Assembly (NCBI RefSeq): GCF_022095695.1
Contig: NZ_JAIFZM010000002.1
Location: 1-64,000, forward strand
Length of the DNA stretch: 64,000 nucleotides
Direction of reading: 5' to 3'
Source: Oceanobacillus jordanicus
GTDB taxonomy: Bacteria; Bacillota; Bacilli; Bacillales; Amphibacillaceae
Each line of letters opens with the position of its first letter. Position 1 is the stretch's first letter. This document shows positions 14,913 to 24,808 of the stretch, in pieces. The position numbers were made by a program, and so were the translations under genes. The notes under the pieces were generated by a model. That model was given only the letters and a program-made list of their open reading frames with translations, was not told where the DNA came from and made no database searches.

Positions 14913-15845
14913 ATGTTGAAATACATAGCAAAACGATTACTGATTATGGCTGTTACACTCTGGGTCATTGTTACGCTTACCTTTATTCTTATGGTCACGA
15001 TCCCAGGTTCGCCACTAAACAGTGAACGGAATACAAATGAAACGGTACAAGCAAATTTAGAAGCGCATTATAATCTTGACGAGCCTTACTATGTCCAATA
15101 TTTTTTATACATAAAATCCATTGTAACCTTTGATTTTGGACCATCGATTAAACAACCGAACCAAACGGTAAATGAATTGCTTGGAAGAGGATTCCCTATA
15201 TCGTTTGAACTTGGGATTATTACGATTGTGGTAGCTTTACTTTCCGGTATTATTCTTGGAATTCTTGCGGCTTTACGACATAACGGTATCATTGATTATC
15301 TGGCAATTAGTTTAGCAGTGCTCGGTATTTCAATTCCAAACTTCGTGCTTGCCACATTACTAATCCAAAAACTGGCCGTTGATTGGAACATTCTTCCTCC
15401 AGCTACCTGGTCAAGCCCAGCACATATGATATTACCTGTCATTGCACTAGCAACAGGGCCAATGGCAATTATAGCTCGTCTCACGCGTTCCACTATGCTA
15501 GAGGTACTTACACAGGATTATATTAAAATGGCAAGAGCAAAAGGGCTTTCGCCATGGAAAATTGTCTTAAAGCATGCGTTGAGAAACGCCTTAATGCCTG
15601 TGGTAACCATTATGGGGACATTGCTTGCAGGTATTTTAACTGGAACGTTTGTCATCGAAAAAATATTCGCTATTCCTGGCATGGGGCGGTATTTTGTGGA
15701 AAGTATAAACCAGCGGGATTATCCAGTTATTATGGGAACAACTGTGTTTTATAGTGGCTTTTTAATATTTATGCTCTTTCTAGTAGATATCATATACGGT
15801 ATTTTAGATCCTAGAATTAAGCTGCACAAGAAGGGGGGAGCATAA
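14913..15845 (+). CDS. dppB: Dipeptide ABC transporter permease DppB
   Basis: 310 residues with the conserved OppB/DppB N-terminus (MLKYIAKRLLIMAVTLWVIV) and the EAA loop (KMARAKGLSPWKIVLKHALR) that contacts the ATPases. About six membrane helices. Followed one base later by dppC. Confidence 0.94.
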   Translation: MLKYIAKRLLIMAVTLWVIVTLTFILMVTIPGSPLNSERNTNETVQANLEAHYNLDEPYYVQYFLYIKSIVTFDFGPSIKQPNQTVNELLGRGFPISFELGIITIVVALLSGIILGILAALRHNGIIDYLAISLAVLGISIPNFVLATLLIQKLAVDWNILPPATWSSPAHMILPVIALATGPMAIIARLTRSTMLEVLTQDYIKMARAKGLSPWKIVLKHALRNALMPVVTIMGTLLAGILTGTFVIEKIFAIPGMGRYFVESINQRDYPVIMGTTVFYSGFLIFMLFLVDIIYGILDPRIKLHKKGGA

Positions 15846-15846
15846 C

Positions 15847-16794
15847 ATGGAACCAAACAAAATGGAGCAATCTCCTGGAACAATCCCTGATGAATGGTTC
15901 AAATGGAAGGGGAAAGATACCGACGCTGCTGAAACGGTTGCTCGTCCATCTTTGTCTTACTGGCAGGATGCGTGGCGGAGACTAGTAAAAAACAAATTGG
16001 CCATGGCCGGTTTGCTCTTCCTTATTTTACTTACACTTTTCGCAATATTTGGTCCAATTCTATCTCCATATGAGGTGAACAAGCAGGATTTGCCAAACCA
16101 ATACCAGCCACCTTCATCTGATCACTGGTTTGGAACAGATAATGCAGGGCGGGACGTATTTACACGTACATGGTATGGAGCCCGCATTTCCTTGTTTGTT
16201 GGCTTAATGGCTGCTCTTATTGATCTATCGATTGGGATTATCTATGGGGGATTATCTGGATATAAAGGTGGCCGCACAGATAATATTATGATGCGTATTA
16301 TTGAAGTGCTATATGGTCTGCCGTATTTACTAGTCGTAATCCTTTTGTTAGTAGTACTCGGTCCAAGTTTGACCACGATTATTATCGCATTAACTGTAAC
16401 AGGCTGGGTTGGAATGGCTCGAATTGTGCGAGGGCAAGTGCTGCAAATTAAAAACTATGAATTTGTCCTCGCTTCCAAGTCGTTCGGCACCAAGACGCCT
16501 CGGATTATCCGGAAAAACCTGCTACCAAATACGATGGGGCCAATTATTGTCCAGATGACATTAACTGTTCCAAGTGCTATTTTCGCAGAAGCATTTCTGA
16601 GTTTTCTCGGCCTTGGTATACAAGCACCGTATGCGAGTTGGGGTGTAATGGCTAATGATTCGCTGGGAGCGATTTTATCTGGTAATTGGTGGACACTGTT
16701 CTTTCCAGCGTTTTTCATATCCTTTACCATGTTTGCATTTAATGTATTAGGTGATGGACTACAGGATGCCCTGGATCCAAAACTGAGGAAGTAG
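15847..16794 (+). CDS. dppC: Dipeptide ABC transporter permease DppC
   Basis: 315 residues. N-terminal cytoplasmic stretch, then OppC-type helices. HWFGTDNAGRDVFTR is the typical family signature, and the EAA loop reads FVLASKSFGTKTPRIIRKN. Pairs with DppB as the membrane channel. Confidence 0.94.
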   Translation: MEPNKMEQSPGTIPDEWFKWKGKDTDAAETVARPSLSYWQDAWRRLVKNKLAMAGLLFLILLTLFAIFGPILSPYEVNKQDLPNQYQPPSSDHWFGTDNAGRDVFTRTWYGARISLFVGLMAALIDLSIGIIYGGLSGYKGGRTDNIMMRIIEVLYGLPYLLVVILLLVVLGPSLTTIIIALTVTGWVGMARIVRGQVLQIKNYEFVLASKSFGTKTPRIIRKNLLPNTMGPIIVQMTLTVPSAIFAEAFLSFLGLGIQAPYASWGVMANDSLGAILSGNWWTLFFPAFFISFTMFAFNVLGDGLQDALDPKLRK

Positions 16795-16802
16795 GTGACA
16801 AG

Positions 16803-17804
16803 ATGGAAAAAATACTCGAGGTAAAGGATCTTCATGTAACCTTCCGTACATATGGTGGAACGGTAAAAGCAGTAAGAGGTGTTAATTTTCATTTAAATAA
16901 AGGAGAAACTTTAGCCATTGTAGGGGAATCAGGGTGTGGGAAAAGTGTAACCTCCAATGCAATTATGCGACTGATTCCGGATCCGCCTGGCAAAATATCT
17001 AATGGCTCGATTCGATTCAAAGAGAAAGAGATTACGAGATTGACAGAGAAACAGATGAGATCGATTAGAGGGGTAGACATCTCAATGATCTTCCAAGACC
17101 CTATGACCGCCTTAAACCCTACATTAACGATTGGCACGCAATTGGTGGAAGGACTACAGCAGCACCGAAAGATCTCTGCAAGTGAGGCAAAGGCCAAGGC
17201 ACTTGATATGTTAGAACTTGTTGGGATTCCTAATGCAGTTGAACGTCTAAAGCAGTATCCCCATCAGTTTAGTGGGGGAATGCGTCAACGTATTGTGATT
17301 GCCATGGCCTTAATATGTGAACCAGAACTGTTAATAGCAGATGAGCCTACCACTGCTCTTGATGTAACCATTCAGGCGCAGATTTTGGAGCTTTTCGAGA
17401 AAATACAAGATGCAACCGGTGTTTCCATCATTTTAATTACACACGATTTAGGTGTTGTAGCAAAAATAGCCGATCGTGTAGCTGTGATGTATGCCGGAAA
17501 GATTATCGAGGTCGGGGATAAAAGAGAGATCTTCTACGAATCGCAGCATCCCTATACAAAGGGGCTGTTGAACTCAGTGCCACGACTTGACCTACAAGGC
17601 GAGAAACTGACGCCAATTGATGGAACACCACCTGATTTATTCTCGCCTCCTGAAGGATGTCCGTTTTCTGCAAGATGTCCATTCGCCATGGAGGTGTGTG
17701 ATAAAGTTTACCCCGTAACAACAGTGCGATCCACTTCACACGAAGTAGATTGCTGGTTACAGGATGAAAGGGCAAAGCAGTTATTGGCTACTGCCGAAAA
17801 ATAA
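16803..17804 (+). CDS. dppD: Dipeptide ABC transporter ATP-binding protein DppD
   Basis: 333 residues. Walker A GESGCGKS, signature SGGMRQR, Walker B LLIADEPTTALD and the H-loop THDLG are intact. The C-terminal oligopeptide extension has the cysteines of the iron-sulfur-like motif ([16 protein letters not shown]). Energises import together with the second ATPase at 22759. Confidence 0.95.
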   Translation: MEKILEVKDLHVTFRTYGGTVKAVRGVNFHLNKGETLAIVGESGCGKSVTSNAIMRLIPDPPGKISNGSIRFKEKEITRLTEKQMRSIRGVDISMIFQDPMTALNPTLTIGTQLVEGLQQHRKISASEAKAKALDMLELVGIPNAVERLKQYPHQFSGGMRQRIVIAMALICEPELLIADEPTTALDVTIQAQILELFEKIQDATGVSIILITHDLGVVAKIADRVAVMYAGKIIEVGDKREIFYESQHPYTKGLLNSVPRLDLQGEKLTPIDGTPPDLFSPPEGCPFSARCPFAMEVCDKVYPVTTVRSTSHEVDCWLQDERAKQLLATAEK

Positions 17805-17823
17805 GACAGAGGGGGCAATAAGG

Positions 17824-19473
17824 ATGAGAAAGAAGTTACTTGTTTTACTGATGGCTGCTATGGCGATATTTGTTTTAGCAGCGTGTACTGCCAATGAGAA
17901 TGCAGGCACAGAAACGGACGAAGGGGAAGAAAACACTGGAGAAGAAGGAAACACAGCTTCAGATGAAAAAGTCCTATACATGAATAACGGGACAGAACCA
18001 ACTTCATTTGACCCTGCAGTAGGATTTGATGCCGTTTCTTGGAACCCATTAAATAACTTAATGGAAGGTCTAACGCGATTAGGTGAAGGGGATACACCAG
18101 AAGCTGCGATTGCGGAGAGCTGGGATCTATCTGATGATGGGAAAACCTATACCTTCCACTTACGTGAAGGTGCAAACTGGTCTAATGGCGACCCAGTTGT
18201 GGCAGAGGACTTTGTCTTTGCATGGGAACGTCTTTTAAACCCAGAGACTGGTTCAGCGGCAGCGTTTTTAGGTTACTTTATTGAAGGTGGAGAAGCGTAC
18301 AACAGTGGAGAAGGATCCGCTGAAGATTTAGGAATTGAAGCAGTCGATGAGAAAACATTTGAAGTAACACTGGCAGCGCCAACTGGATACTTTCTACATG
18401 TAATATCTAATCCTGCCTTCTTCCCTGTAAATAAAGCCGTTGCAGAAGAAAATTCGGAATGGTTTGCTGAGGCTGATTCCTTTGTCTCAAACGGACCATT
18501 TGCCTTGGATTCATGGGAGCATGACAGTGAGATGGTATTCGTTAAAAATGATGAGTACTGGGATGCTGACACAGTAAAATTAGATAAAGTCCACTGGGCT
18601 ATGGTAAATGACCCAAATACGGAATATCAAATGTTTGAATCAGGAGAACTTGATGTAACTGAAATTCCATCTGAGATGGCCGAACAATTAATTAATGAAG
18701 ATAGTGTAGTAATTGAAGATCAAGCGGGTCTGTATTTCTACCGATTTAATGTAACGAAGGAACCTTTCCAAAATGCGAAAATCCGCAAAGCATTTGCTTT
18801 GGCTGTTAATCAACAGGATATCGTTGACTATGTAACGAAAAATGGTGAAGGAGCAGCAACAGCTTTCGTATCACCTGGATTCGAAAGTCCTGCTGGCAAT
18901 GACTTCCGTGATGAAAATGGAGATTTAGTTGAATTTAATCCAGAAGAAGCAAAACAGCTGTTAGAAGAAGGAATGGAAGAGGAAGGCTATGACGAGCTTC
19001 CTGAAGTTACACTATCTTATAGTACTAGCGAATCACATAAAGCCATTGCGGAGACACTGCAAAGCGCATTTACAGACAATCTTGGCATTGATGTCGTACT
19101 AGAAAATACAGAAGCTAGTGTATTTTTAGATGACCAGAAAGCATTGAACCACCAGCTTTCTAGAAGTTCATTTATCTTTGACTACGGCGATCCAGTTAAC
19201 TTCTTGGAAAGCTTTATCACAGATTCTTCTATGAACCGAACTGGCTGGTCGAATGAAGAATATGATGAGTTAATTGCCAATGCGAAAACAGAAACAGATG
19301 AAGAAAAACGTTGGGGATATATGTATGAAGCTGAAAAGCTCCTAGCTGAAGAAATGCCAATCTTTCCAATCCATTACTATAACCAGGTGCATATGTACCA
19401 TGATGCCGTATCAGGTGTCGTACGTCACCCAGTAGGTTACGTAGAACTGAAATGGGTAGATAAAAGCGAATAA
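17824..19473 (+). CDS. dppE: Dipeptide-binding lipoprotein DppE
   Basis: 549 residues from the ATG at 17824, preceded by GAGGGGGCAATAAGG. Signal peptide with lipobox LAAC (Cys21 lipidated), a short acidic linker, then the SBP_bac_5 fold of peptide-binding proteins (VLYMNNGTEPTSFDPA onwards). It captures di- or murein peptides outside the cell and delivers them to DppBC. Confidence 0.94.
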   Translation: MRKKLLVLLMAAMAIFVLAACTANENAGTETDEGEENTGEEGNTASDEKVLYMNNGTEPTSFDPAVGFDAVSWNPLNNLMEGLTRLGEGDTPEAAIAESWDLSDDGKTYTFHLREGANWSNGDPVVAEDFVFAWERLLNPETGSAAAFLGYFIEGGEAYNSGEGSAEDLGIEAVDEKTFEVTLAAPTGYFLHVISNPAFFPVNKAVAEENSEWFAEADSFVSNGPFALDSWEHDSEMVFVKNDEYWDADTVKLDKVHWAMVNDPNTEYQMFESGELDVTEIPSEMAEQLINEDSVVIEDQAGLYFYRFNVTKEPFQNAKIRKAFALAVNQQDIVDYVTKNGEGAATAFVSPGFESPAGNDFRDENGDLVEFNPEEAKQLLEEGMEEEGYDELPEVTLSYSTSESHKAIAETLQSAFTDNLGIDVVLENTEASVFLDDQKALNHQLSRSSFIFDYGDPVNFLESFITDSSMNRTGWSNEEYDELIANAKTETDEEKRWGYMYEAEKLLAEEMPIFPIHYYNQVHMYHDAVSGVVRHPVGYVELKWVDKSE

Positions 19474-19492
19474 TATAAGTGAAACAAGATAA

Positions 19493-19565
19493 GGAAAGTC
19501 TCACTAGACTTTGAGCGCTAAAAGCTAGGCGATGCTGTTCCTAAATGGGCGTCATCAAGGCCCAT
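19493..19565 (+). other. Two small hairpins between dppE and ykfA
   Basis: AAAGTCT-CACT-AGACTTT and ATGGGC-(9)-GCCCAT follow the dppE stop. With the terminator below they make three successive stems in the 263-base junction, perhaps setting the ratio of binding protein to downstream genes. Confidence 0.4.
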
Positions 19566-19585
19566 AGTTATTTTATTAATAAAGA

Positions 19586-19625
19586 GTTAGCTCCTTTACA
19601 TTCTACTAGTAAAGGAGCTAATTTC
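19586..19625 (+). terminator. Terminator or attenuator between dppE and ykfA
   Basis: TTAGCTCCTTTAC / GTAAAGGAGCTAA is a perfect 13-bp stem with a 9-base loop, followed only by TTTCTAC. Partial read-through into ykfA is likely. Confidence 0.65.
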
Positions 19626-19736
19626 TACATACATAGTTGTTAGGGCAATCATTTTATTTGATTGGAGTGAAGTTGCACTCCTTATAGCAAGTAGATATTT
19701 ACATAAATCATGAAAATAAAAGAGAGTGGGGTTACC

Positions 19737-20675
19737 ATGATTCGTCCAGAAAAGCTGCAAAAAGGAGATCATATTGGAATCATCGCTCCGGCAGGGCCAA
19801 TAGACATAGAAAAGCTAAAAGCAGCTGTTCCCTTTCTAGAACAGCTAGGGCTCCATGTTGTTTTTGGCAAGCATGTCCAGAAAACAAATGGCTACCTTGC
19901 TGGAACCGATCAGGAAAGATTGGATGACCTCCATGACATGTTTGCCAATCCTAGTATTAAAGCAATTCTTTGTGCACGTGGCGGATATGGAACAGGTAGG
20001 TTTGCCACGAAACTAGATTATGAGCTTATAAAGAATAACCCTAAAATTTTTTGGGGGTATAGTGATATTACGTACTTACATACTGCCATACGGCAAAAAA
20101 CAGGTCTTGTAACCTTCCATGGCCCAATGGCCACATCCGATATTGCTAAAGACGATTTCGATGAACTAACCGCATCTCGTTTTAATCAACTGTTTGACCC
20201 GGAAGCTTTCACGTACACGGAGCATATATCACCCTTACATGTTATCTCGCCTGGTGAAGCAGAAGGGGAACTTGTTGGCGGAAACCTTTCGTTAATAGTC
20301 AGTACACTGGGTACCCCATTCGAAATGGATACAAAAGGAAAAATTGTCCTTTTCGAAGACATTGGGGAAGAGCCATACAAAGTGGACGGGATGCTGAACC
20401 AGCTGCATGTATCGGGAAAGCTTGCAGATGCTGCTGGGTTCGTTATTGGTGATTTTGCAAATGCTGCATCGACACTTGATTCCAGTCTTACACTAACTGA
20501 GGTTTTGAATGACTATTTTCTTGCACTAAATAAACCTGTGCTTTCAGGCTTTAAAATAGGTCATTGCTTCCCACATGTTGCTGTGCCACTTGGTGTGAAG
20601 GCAAGGCTCTCCAGTAATGAGAAAACACTTAAGGTAGACCCAGGTGTTGCGAAGGAGTTGGAGGAGATTTTATGA
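19737..20675 (+). CDS. ykfA: Murein LD-carboxypeptidase (S66), YkfA-like
   Basis: 312 residues from the second ATG (19737), which has GAGAGTGGGG in front; an ATG at 19710 adds nine residues. GYSDITYLH holds the family's nucleophile serine, and LFEDIGEEPY and GHCFPHVAVPLG the glutamate and histidine of the S66 triad. Cytosolic, no signal peptide. Such enzymes trim tetrapeptide D-Ala from recycled murein peptides. Overlaps ykfB by four bases. Confidence 0.9.
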   Translation: MIRPEKLQKGDHIGIIAPAGPIDIEKLKAAVPFLEQLGLHVVFGKHVQKTNGYLAGTDQERLDDLHDMFANPSIKAILCARGGYGTGRFATKLDYELIKNNPKIFWGYSDITYLHTAIRQKTGLVTFHGPMATSDIAKDDFDELTASRFNQLFDPEAFTYTEHISPLHVISPGEAEGELVGGNLSLIVSTLGTPFEMDTKGKIVLFEDIGEEPYKVDGMLNQLHVSGKLADAAGFVIGDFANAASTLDSSLTLTEVLNDYFLALNKPVLSGFKIGHCFPHVAVPLGVKARLSSNEKTLKVDPGVAKELEEIL

Positions 20676-21781
20676 ACATTAAAAGTATAGAAACCTTTCG
20701 AGCGGCTATACCGCTACATACGCCATTTAAAACAGCACTACGCACGGTTACCGTTGCAGAAACAATTTTGGTGAAAATAACGTGTGGCAATGGGGTTACA
20801 GGTTGGGGAGAAGCTCCGCCAACCCATGTTATTACGGGTGATAGCCTGGCAGGAGTCGAATTTGCAATTAATGGAGTCGTGAAGCCAATTATTATCGGAG
20901 CTTCGCTGGACCAACGAGAACAAATATTTGAAATGATAGGAAAGGGTCTTATCGGTAATTATAGTGCCAAATCGGCTGTTGACATGGCTTTGTATGACTG
21001 TCTAGCACAGCAAGCAGGCATGACACTATCTTCTTTTCTCGGTGGATACAAACAAAGCATGGAAACCGATTATACGGTGAGTGTTAACACACCAGAAGAG
21101 ATGGCACATGACGCAAAGCTTTATGTCGAAGATGGTTTTTCGATATTAAAGGTGAAAGTAGGCAAGGACCTAATTGAAACCGATATAAAAAGGATCCAGG
21201 CAATTCGTAAACAAACTGGCCCCAATGTGAAAATCCGTTTGGATGCAAATCAAGGCTGGAAAGCGAAAGAGGCAGTCCGCGCTATTCAAAAGATGGAAGA
21301 TCTCGGTCTTGATATCGAGTTAGTAGAACAACCCGTTAAAGCGAGTGATTTAGAGGGATTGCGACATGTGACCAGCCATACCGACACGTTAATTATGGCT
21401 GACGAAAGTGTCTTTACCGCAATAGATGCAAAAAAGGTACTGGAGACAGGAGCTGCAGACCTCATCAATATTAAGCTAATGAAGGCCGGGGGCATACACG
21501 AGGCTATAAAAATAGCAAAGCTAGCTGCTATTTACAATGTGGAATGTATGGTTGGCAGTATGATAGAGACAAAGATAGGAATTACAGCTGCTGCCCACTT
21601 TGCAGCAAGTCAGCCTAATATAACGAGATATGACTTTGACGCCCCGTTAATGCTTACAGGTGATATCCTCCAAGGAGGAATTGAGTACGATCAGTCCACC
21701 ATTAACCTGGGAAGTGATCCAGGCCTTGGCATAATAGGGATTAATGAAAAGTTTATTCAATCAAAAAACACAGTGAGATAA
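20672..21781 (+). CDS. ykfB: L-Ala-D/L-Glu epimerase YkfB
   Basis: 369 residues, enolase superfamily. The acid-base lysines lie in LKVKVG and NIKLMKAGG, and the metal ligands in RLDANQG, VEQPV and MADESVF. Converts L-Ala-D-Glu from murein to L-Ala-L-Glu so that peptidases can use it. ATGA overlap with ykfA supports co-translation. Confidence 0.92.
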   Translation: MNIKSIETFRAAIPLHTPFKTALRTVTVAETILVKITCGNGVTGWGEAPPTHVITGDSLAGVEFAINGVVKPIIIGASLDQREQIFEMIGKGLIGNYSAKSAVDMALYDCLAQQAGMTLSSFLGGYKQSMETDYTVSVNTPEEMAHDAKLYVEDGFSILKVKVGKDLIETDIKRIQAIRKQTGPNVKIRLDANQGWKAKEAVRAIQKMEDLGLDIELVEQPVKASDLEGLRHVTSHTDTLIMADESVFTAIDAKKVLETGAADLINIKLMKAGGIHEAIKIAKLAAIYNVECMVGSMIETKIGITAAAHFAASQPNITRYDFDAPLMLTGDILQGGIEYDQSTINLGSDPGLGIIGINEKFIQSKNTVR

Positions 21782-21801
21782 AGGTAGAAAGGAGCAAAAT
21801 C

Positions 21802-22755
21802 ATGGTTAAACAATCGTTTGATCAATTTTCCGATTCATTATACGTAACGGCAGTACAGGTTGCTACCGTGTGGACTTCTCCCGACTCGGCTCGCGATATC
21901 GATAGGTTGGGGGTAAAAGTACCGGCTGATGTAAAGCAATGGATTAATGAACTAACCTATGAACAAAATTTAGCATTATGCGATGAAAATAGGGTGCAAA
22001 GTCAATTACTATATGGACAGCCAGTGATTATAACCGATACAAAAGGAGATTGGGCACATGTTGTGATCCCCGATCAGCCCTCGAAGAAAGATGAGCGCGG
22101 TTATCCTGGCTGGGTTCCGAGGGCGCAATTACTAGAGGTTGATAAAGAAGACTGGCAATCTGAGTTTACAGCAGTTGTAATCAGAAAGAAGGCTTGGTTA
22201 GAAACGGAAGCGGGTCAAAGGGAAACAGAGCTTAGTTACCTTACAGTGCTACCAGTAGTAGAGGTCGGAGATACCCGGGTTGAAGTGAAAACACCATATG
22301 GGAATCGTTTCTTACAATCTAATGAGGTTACTGTCTTTCCGTCAGCTAAAGGATTAGAAAAGGGGAATGGCAAGTCAATCGTGGAAGCAGTGGAAGCCTA
22401 TACGGGACTCGACTACTTCTGGGGTGGAATGAGTGCGTACGGCTATGATTGCTCGGGACTCGCCTATGCTGCCCATAAAGCGAATGGTTACCAGATTGCC
22501 AGAGATGCTGGCGATCAAGCTAAAGCCGGGGTAGACGTACCATTCAATGCATTAAAGCCAGGTGATTTGCTGTTCTTTGCCTATGAGGAAGGAAAAGGGC
22601 GGTTGCATCATGTTGGCATTTATTACGGTGATGGTAAGATGCTCCACTCACCACAGACAGGAAAGGGAATCGAAATTATTGAGCTGGCTGGTACTATTTA
22701 TGAAAAAGAGCTTTGTGCTGCAAAACGTTATTGGCTCGATACAGAGGGGACATAG
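21802..22755 (+). CDS. ykfC: Gamma-D-glutamyl-L-diamino acid endopeptidase YkfC (NlpC/P60)
   Basis: 317 residues. Two SH3b-like regions (about 10-190) precede the NlpC/P60 domain with catalytic cysteine in YDCSGLAYAAHK and histidine in LHHVGIYYGDG. No signal peptide, so cytosolic, as expected of the recycling enzyme that frees L-Ala-D-Glu from murein tripeptide, feeding YkfB. Confidence 0.92.
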   Translation: MVKQSFDQFSDSLYVTAVQVATVWTSPDSARDIDRLGVKVPADVKQWINELTYEQNLALCDENRVQSQLLYGQPVIITDTKGDWAHVVIPDQPSKKDERGYPGWVPRAQLLEVDKEDWQSEFTAVVIRKKAWLETEAGQRETELSYLTVLPVVEVGDTRVEVKTPYGNRFLQSNEVTVFPSAKGLEKGNGKSIVEAVEAYTGLDYFWGGMSAYGYDCSGLAYAAHKANGYQIARDAGDQAKAGVDVPFNALKPGDLLFFAYEEGKGRLHHVGIYYGDGKMLHSPQTGKGIEIIELAGTIYEKELCAAKRYWLDTEGT

Positions 22756-22758
22756 ACT

Positions 22759-23766
22759 ATGGACGAGAAACTACTAGAAGTCAACCAGTTAAAAAAGCAT
22801 TTTGATGTAGGAAAAGGGAAGGTCCTCAAAGCAGTTAATGACGTATCCTTTTATGTCAACAAAGGAGAAACCTTTGGATTGGTAGGCGAGTCTGGCTGTG
22901 GGAAATCTACCATAGGTCGTACTATTCTGGGACTTTACGATAAAACAGAAGGTGATGTTATCTACGACGGATTAGATGTGCACAGCCTAACAGAGAAAGG
23001 AAAATTCAAAATTTATCGGAAGATGCAAATGATTTTCCAGGATCCATATGCATCTCTAAATCCGCGTTCTACTGTCCGGGAAGTAATAGCTGAACCAATG
23101 GAAGTACATGGTTTATTTAAAACCAAACGAGAGCAGTTGGAGCGGGTATATGAATTGCTAGAAGAAGTGGGATTAAACCGCGACCACGCCAATCGGTATC
23201 CCCATGAGTTTAGTGGTGGACAGCGTCAGCGGATTGGAATAGCAAGAGCACTTGCCTTAGAACCAGAGTTTATTATTGCTGACGAACCAATTTCTGCGCT
23301 TGATGTATCTGTACAAGCACAAGTTGTCAACTTATTAAAAGAGCTGCAAGTAGAGAAAGGCTTAACTTTTCTATTTATTGCGCATGACCTTTCGATGGTA
23401 AAGCAGATATCTGACAGAATCGGTGTGATGTATTTAGGTAATCTTGTGGAACTTACATCAAGTAAGGCTTTATACGACGAGCCATTACATCCATATACAA
23501 AAGCACTCCTTTCTGCCATCCCGATTCCTGATCCGGATATTGAGGAAAGCCGGGAGCGAATCATACTCGAGGGGGAGCTTCCTAGTCCAATTGATCCTCC
23601 AAGTGGTTGTGTTTTCCGTACAAGATGTCCTTTTGCAATGGAAGTGTGCGCAGAAGTTCAGCCTCCTTGGCAGGAAGTTGAACAAGACCATTACGTTGCC
23701 TGTCATCTATATAATAATGAAGTAGAAGACAAAACCCCGTTAAAGGAACCAGCCGTCCAACGCTAA
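22759..23766 (+). CDS. ykfD: Peptide ABC transporter ATP-binding protein (YkfD/DppF)
   Basis: 335 residues, OppF-type. Walker A GESGCGKS, signature FSGGQRQR, Walker [14 protein letters not shown]-loop AHDLS and the C-terminal cysteine motif [16 protein letters not shown]. Begins three bases after ykfC. It most likely is the second ATPase of the DppBCDE importer, closing the dpp-ykf set. Confidence 0.93.
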   Translation: MDEKLLEVNQLKKHFDVGKGKVLKAVNDVSFYVNKGETFGLVGESGCGKSTIGRTILGLYDKTEGDVIYDGLDVHSLTEKGKFKIYRKMQMIFQDPYASLNPRSTVREVIAEPMEVHGLFKTKREQLERVYELLEEVGLNRDHANRYPHEFSGGQRQRIGIARALALEPEFIIADEPISALDVSVQAQVVNLLKELQVEKGLTFLFIAHDLSMVKQISDRIGVMYLGNLVELTSSKALYDEPLHPYTKALLSAIPIPDPDIEESRERIILEGELPSPIDPPSGCVFRTRCPFAMEVCAEVQPPWQEVEQDHYVACHLYNNEVEDKTPLKEPAVQR

Positions 23767-23792
23767 GATGAACGTACGAAAAGGAACGGTTA

Positions 23793-23947
23793 TAAAGTGA
23801 AACTTCACTCAGTAGGGGTTTTCGTTCTTCCCCCACTGAGTGTTAGTTGAACGAATCGGGGTGTTAACGTCCGTTTACTCCCACTCAAAACTACTGTTTT
23901 ACTTCATGTTTTGAAGTGGGAGTCTTACGGACGGTTGCACCGGGGTA
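23793..23947 (+). repeat. 150-bp structured repeat, copy A
   Basis: Matches copies at 49992-50144 (inverted) and 54380-54527 over the whole length. It contains hairpin CACTCAGT/ACTGAGTG around a C/G-rich arm, a second stem CCCACT/AGTGGG closed by GTCCGT/ACGGAC, and CGGGG/CCCGG-type closing sequence. No reading frame. It follows ykfD and might end its transcript. Confidence 0.75.
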
Positions 23948-24240
23948 AAGAAGGAAAAGCCTACGTGAAAATGAACTGACCTAGTAATTTGAGAAAAGAA
24001 AAAGTACCTATGCTGGCTTTGACCTGAATTGAGAAAGGGAAAGGTAGCATAATTTTGAAAAAAGATCGTATGTATAAATGTAATAGAAGATATGTGAAGT
24101 GAGGTGGGTCTTGCCTGCTTTAGCCCTAACTTTACCCATCATAGTAAAAAACAACAGATGAAAGAAAAATTAGTACTTATTAATATTTTAAACCTACTAA
24201 AATTAAATAACTTTACTAAAATATACAGACATTTAAATTA
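23948..24240. other. Gene-free AT-rich gap before the bacteriocin gene
   Basis: No convincing frame, RNA gene or mobile-element end was seen. Base composition falls markedly toward the bacteriocin locus. Confidence 0.6.
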
Positions 24241-24268
24241 TTTACATTTTTCTGGTAAATGATATTAT
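24241..24268 (+). promoter_or_regulatory. Probable promoter of the bacteriocin gene
   Basis: TTTACA (24241-24246) and TATTAT (24263-24268) are separated by 16 bases, about 92 bases before the start codon. Confidence 0.4.
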
Positions 24269-24360
24269 AAAAGTACATTAAATTTATATAGTGACATTCA
24301 CCCTAGACTTCACATTTTTATAATTTGATGTAATTATAAGAAGAAAGGGGGGGATGTTTT

Positions 24361-24714
24361 ATGGTGAAAAAGTTTGCAGCTAGTTTGTTAGCGCTCTCAA
24401 TAGTGGTTGGAAGTGTGGCTATACCAAATGCAGCTGAAGCAGCATCAGTTAGTGCCTATTATTCTGGAAGTTTTAAAACCGCTTGGGAAAAGAGTAAATC
24501 TTCGTATGATAATGCTGGTACGTTATCATACGGTTATAACACAGCTTGGATAAATGAAGATAATGCTCATGGCTATCATTCAAAAAACGATCATTACGCA
24601 TCTGTTTCAAATGGTAACGGTAGCTTTACAAGTGGAAACAAAGGCGCTGGTAAGGTTGCTAAGATTGAAGTAAGGCACAAAGGATCTTCTATTAGATATT
24701 CCATGAATTACTAA
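24361..24714 (+). CDS. Lactococcin-972-family bacteriocin precursor
   Basis: 117 residues after the strong site AAAGGGGGGGA. Sec signal peptide with likely cleavage after NAAEA (about residue 28), then a mature part rich in Tyr, Ser, Asn and Gly. The family hallmark is NTAWINEDNAHGYHSKNDHY followed by a C-terminal basic IEVRHKGSSIRYS. Lactococcin 972 is known to bind lipid II and block septum formation. The permease/ATPase pair downstream is the usual partner. Confidence 0.9.
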   Translation: MVKKFAASLLALSIVVGSVAIPNAAEAASVSAYYSGSFKTAWEKSKSSYDNAGTLSYGYNTAWINEDNAHGYHSKNDHYASVSNGNGSFTSGNKGAGKVAKIEVRHKGSSIRYSMNY

Positions 24715-24739
24715 TAAACAAATAAATTCATCAAAGGTT

Positions 24740-24782
24740 GACCTCTTCTTCTTAAAAACTCAAGAAGAGGTTTCCTTTTTTT
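24740..24782 (+). terminator. Intrinsic terminator after the bacteriocin gene
   Basis: CCTCTTCTT / AAGAAGAGG stem followed by TTTCCTTTTTTT. Leaky termination would make bacteriocin exceed the transporter. Confidence 0.8.
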
Positions 24783-24808
24783 CTGGATTATTAGACAGGG
24801 GTATAAAT

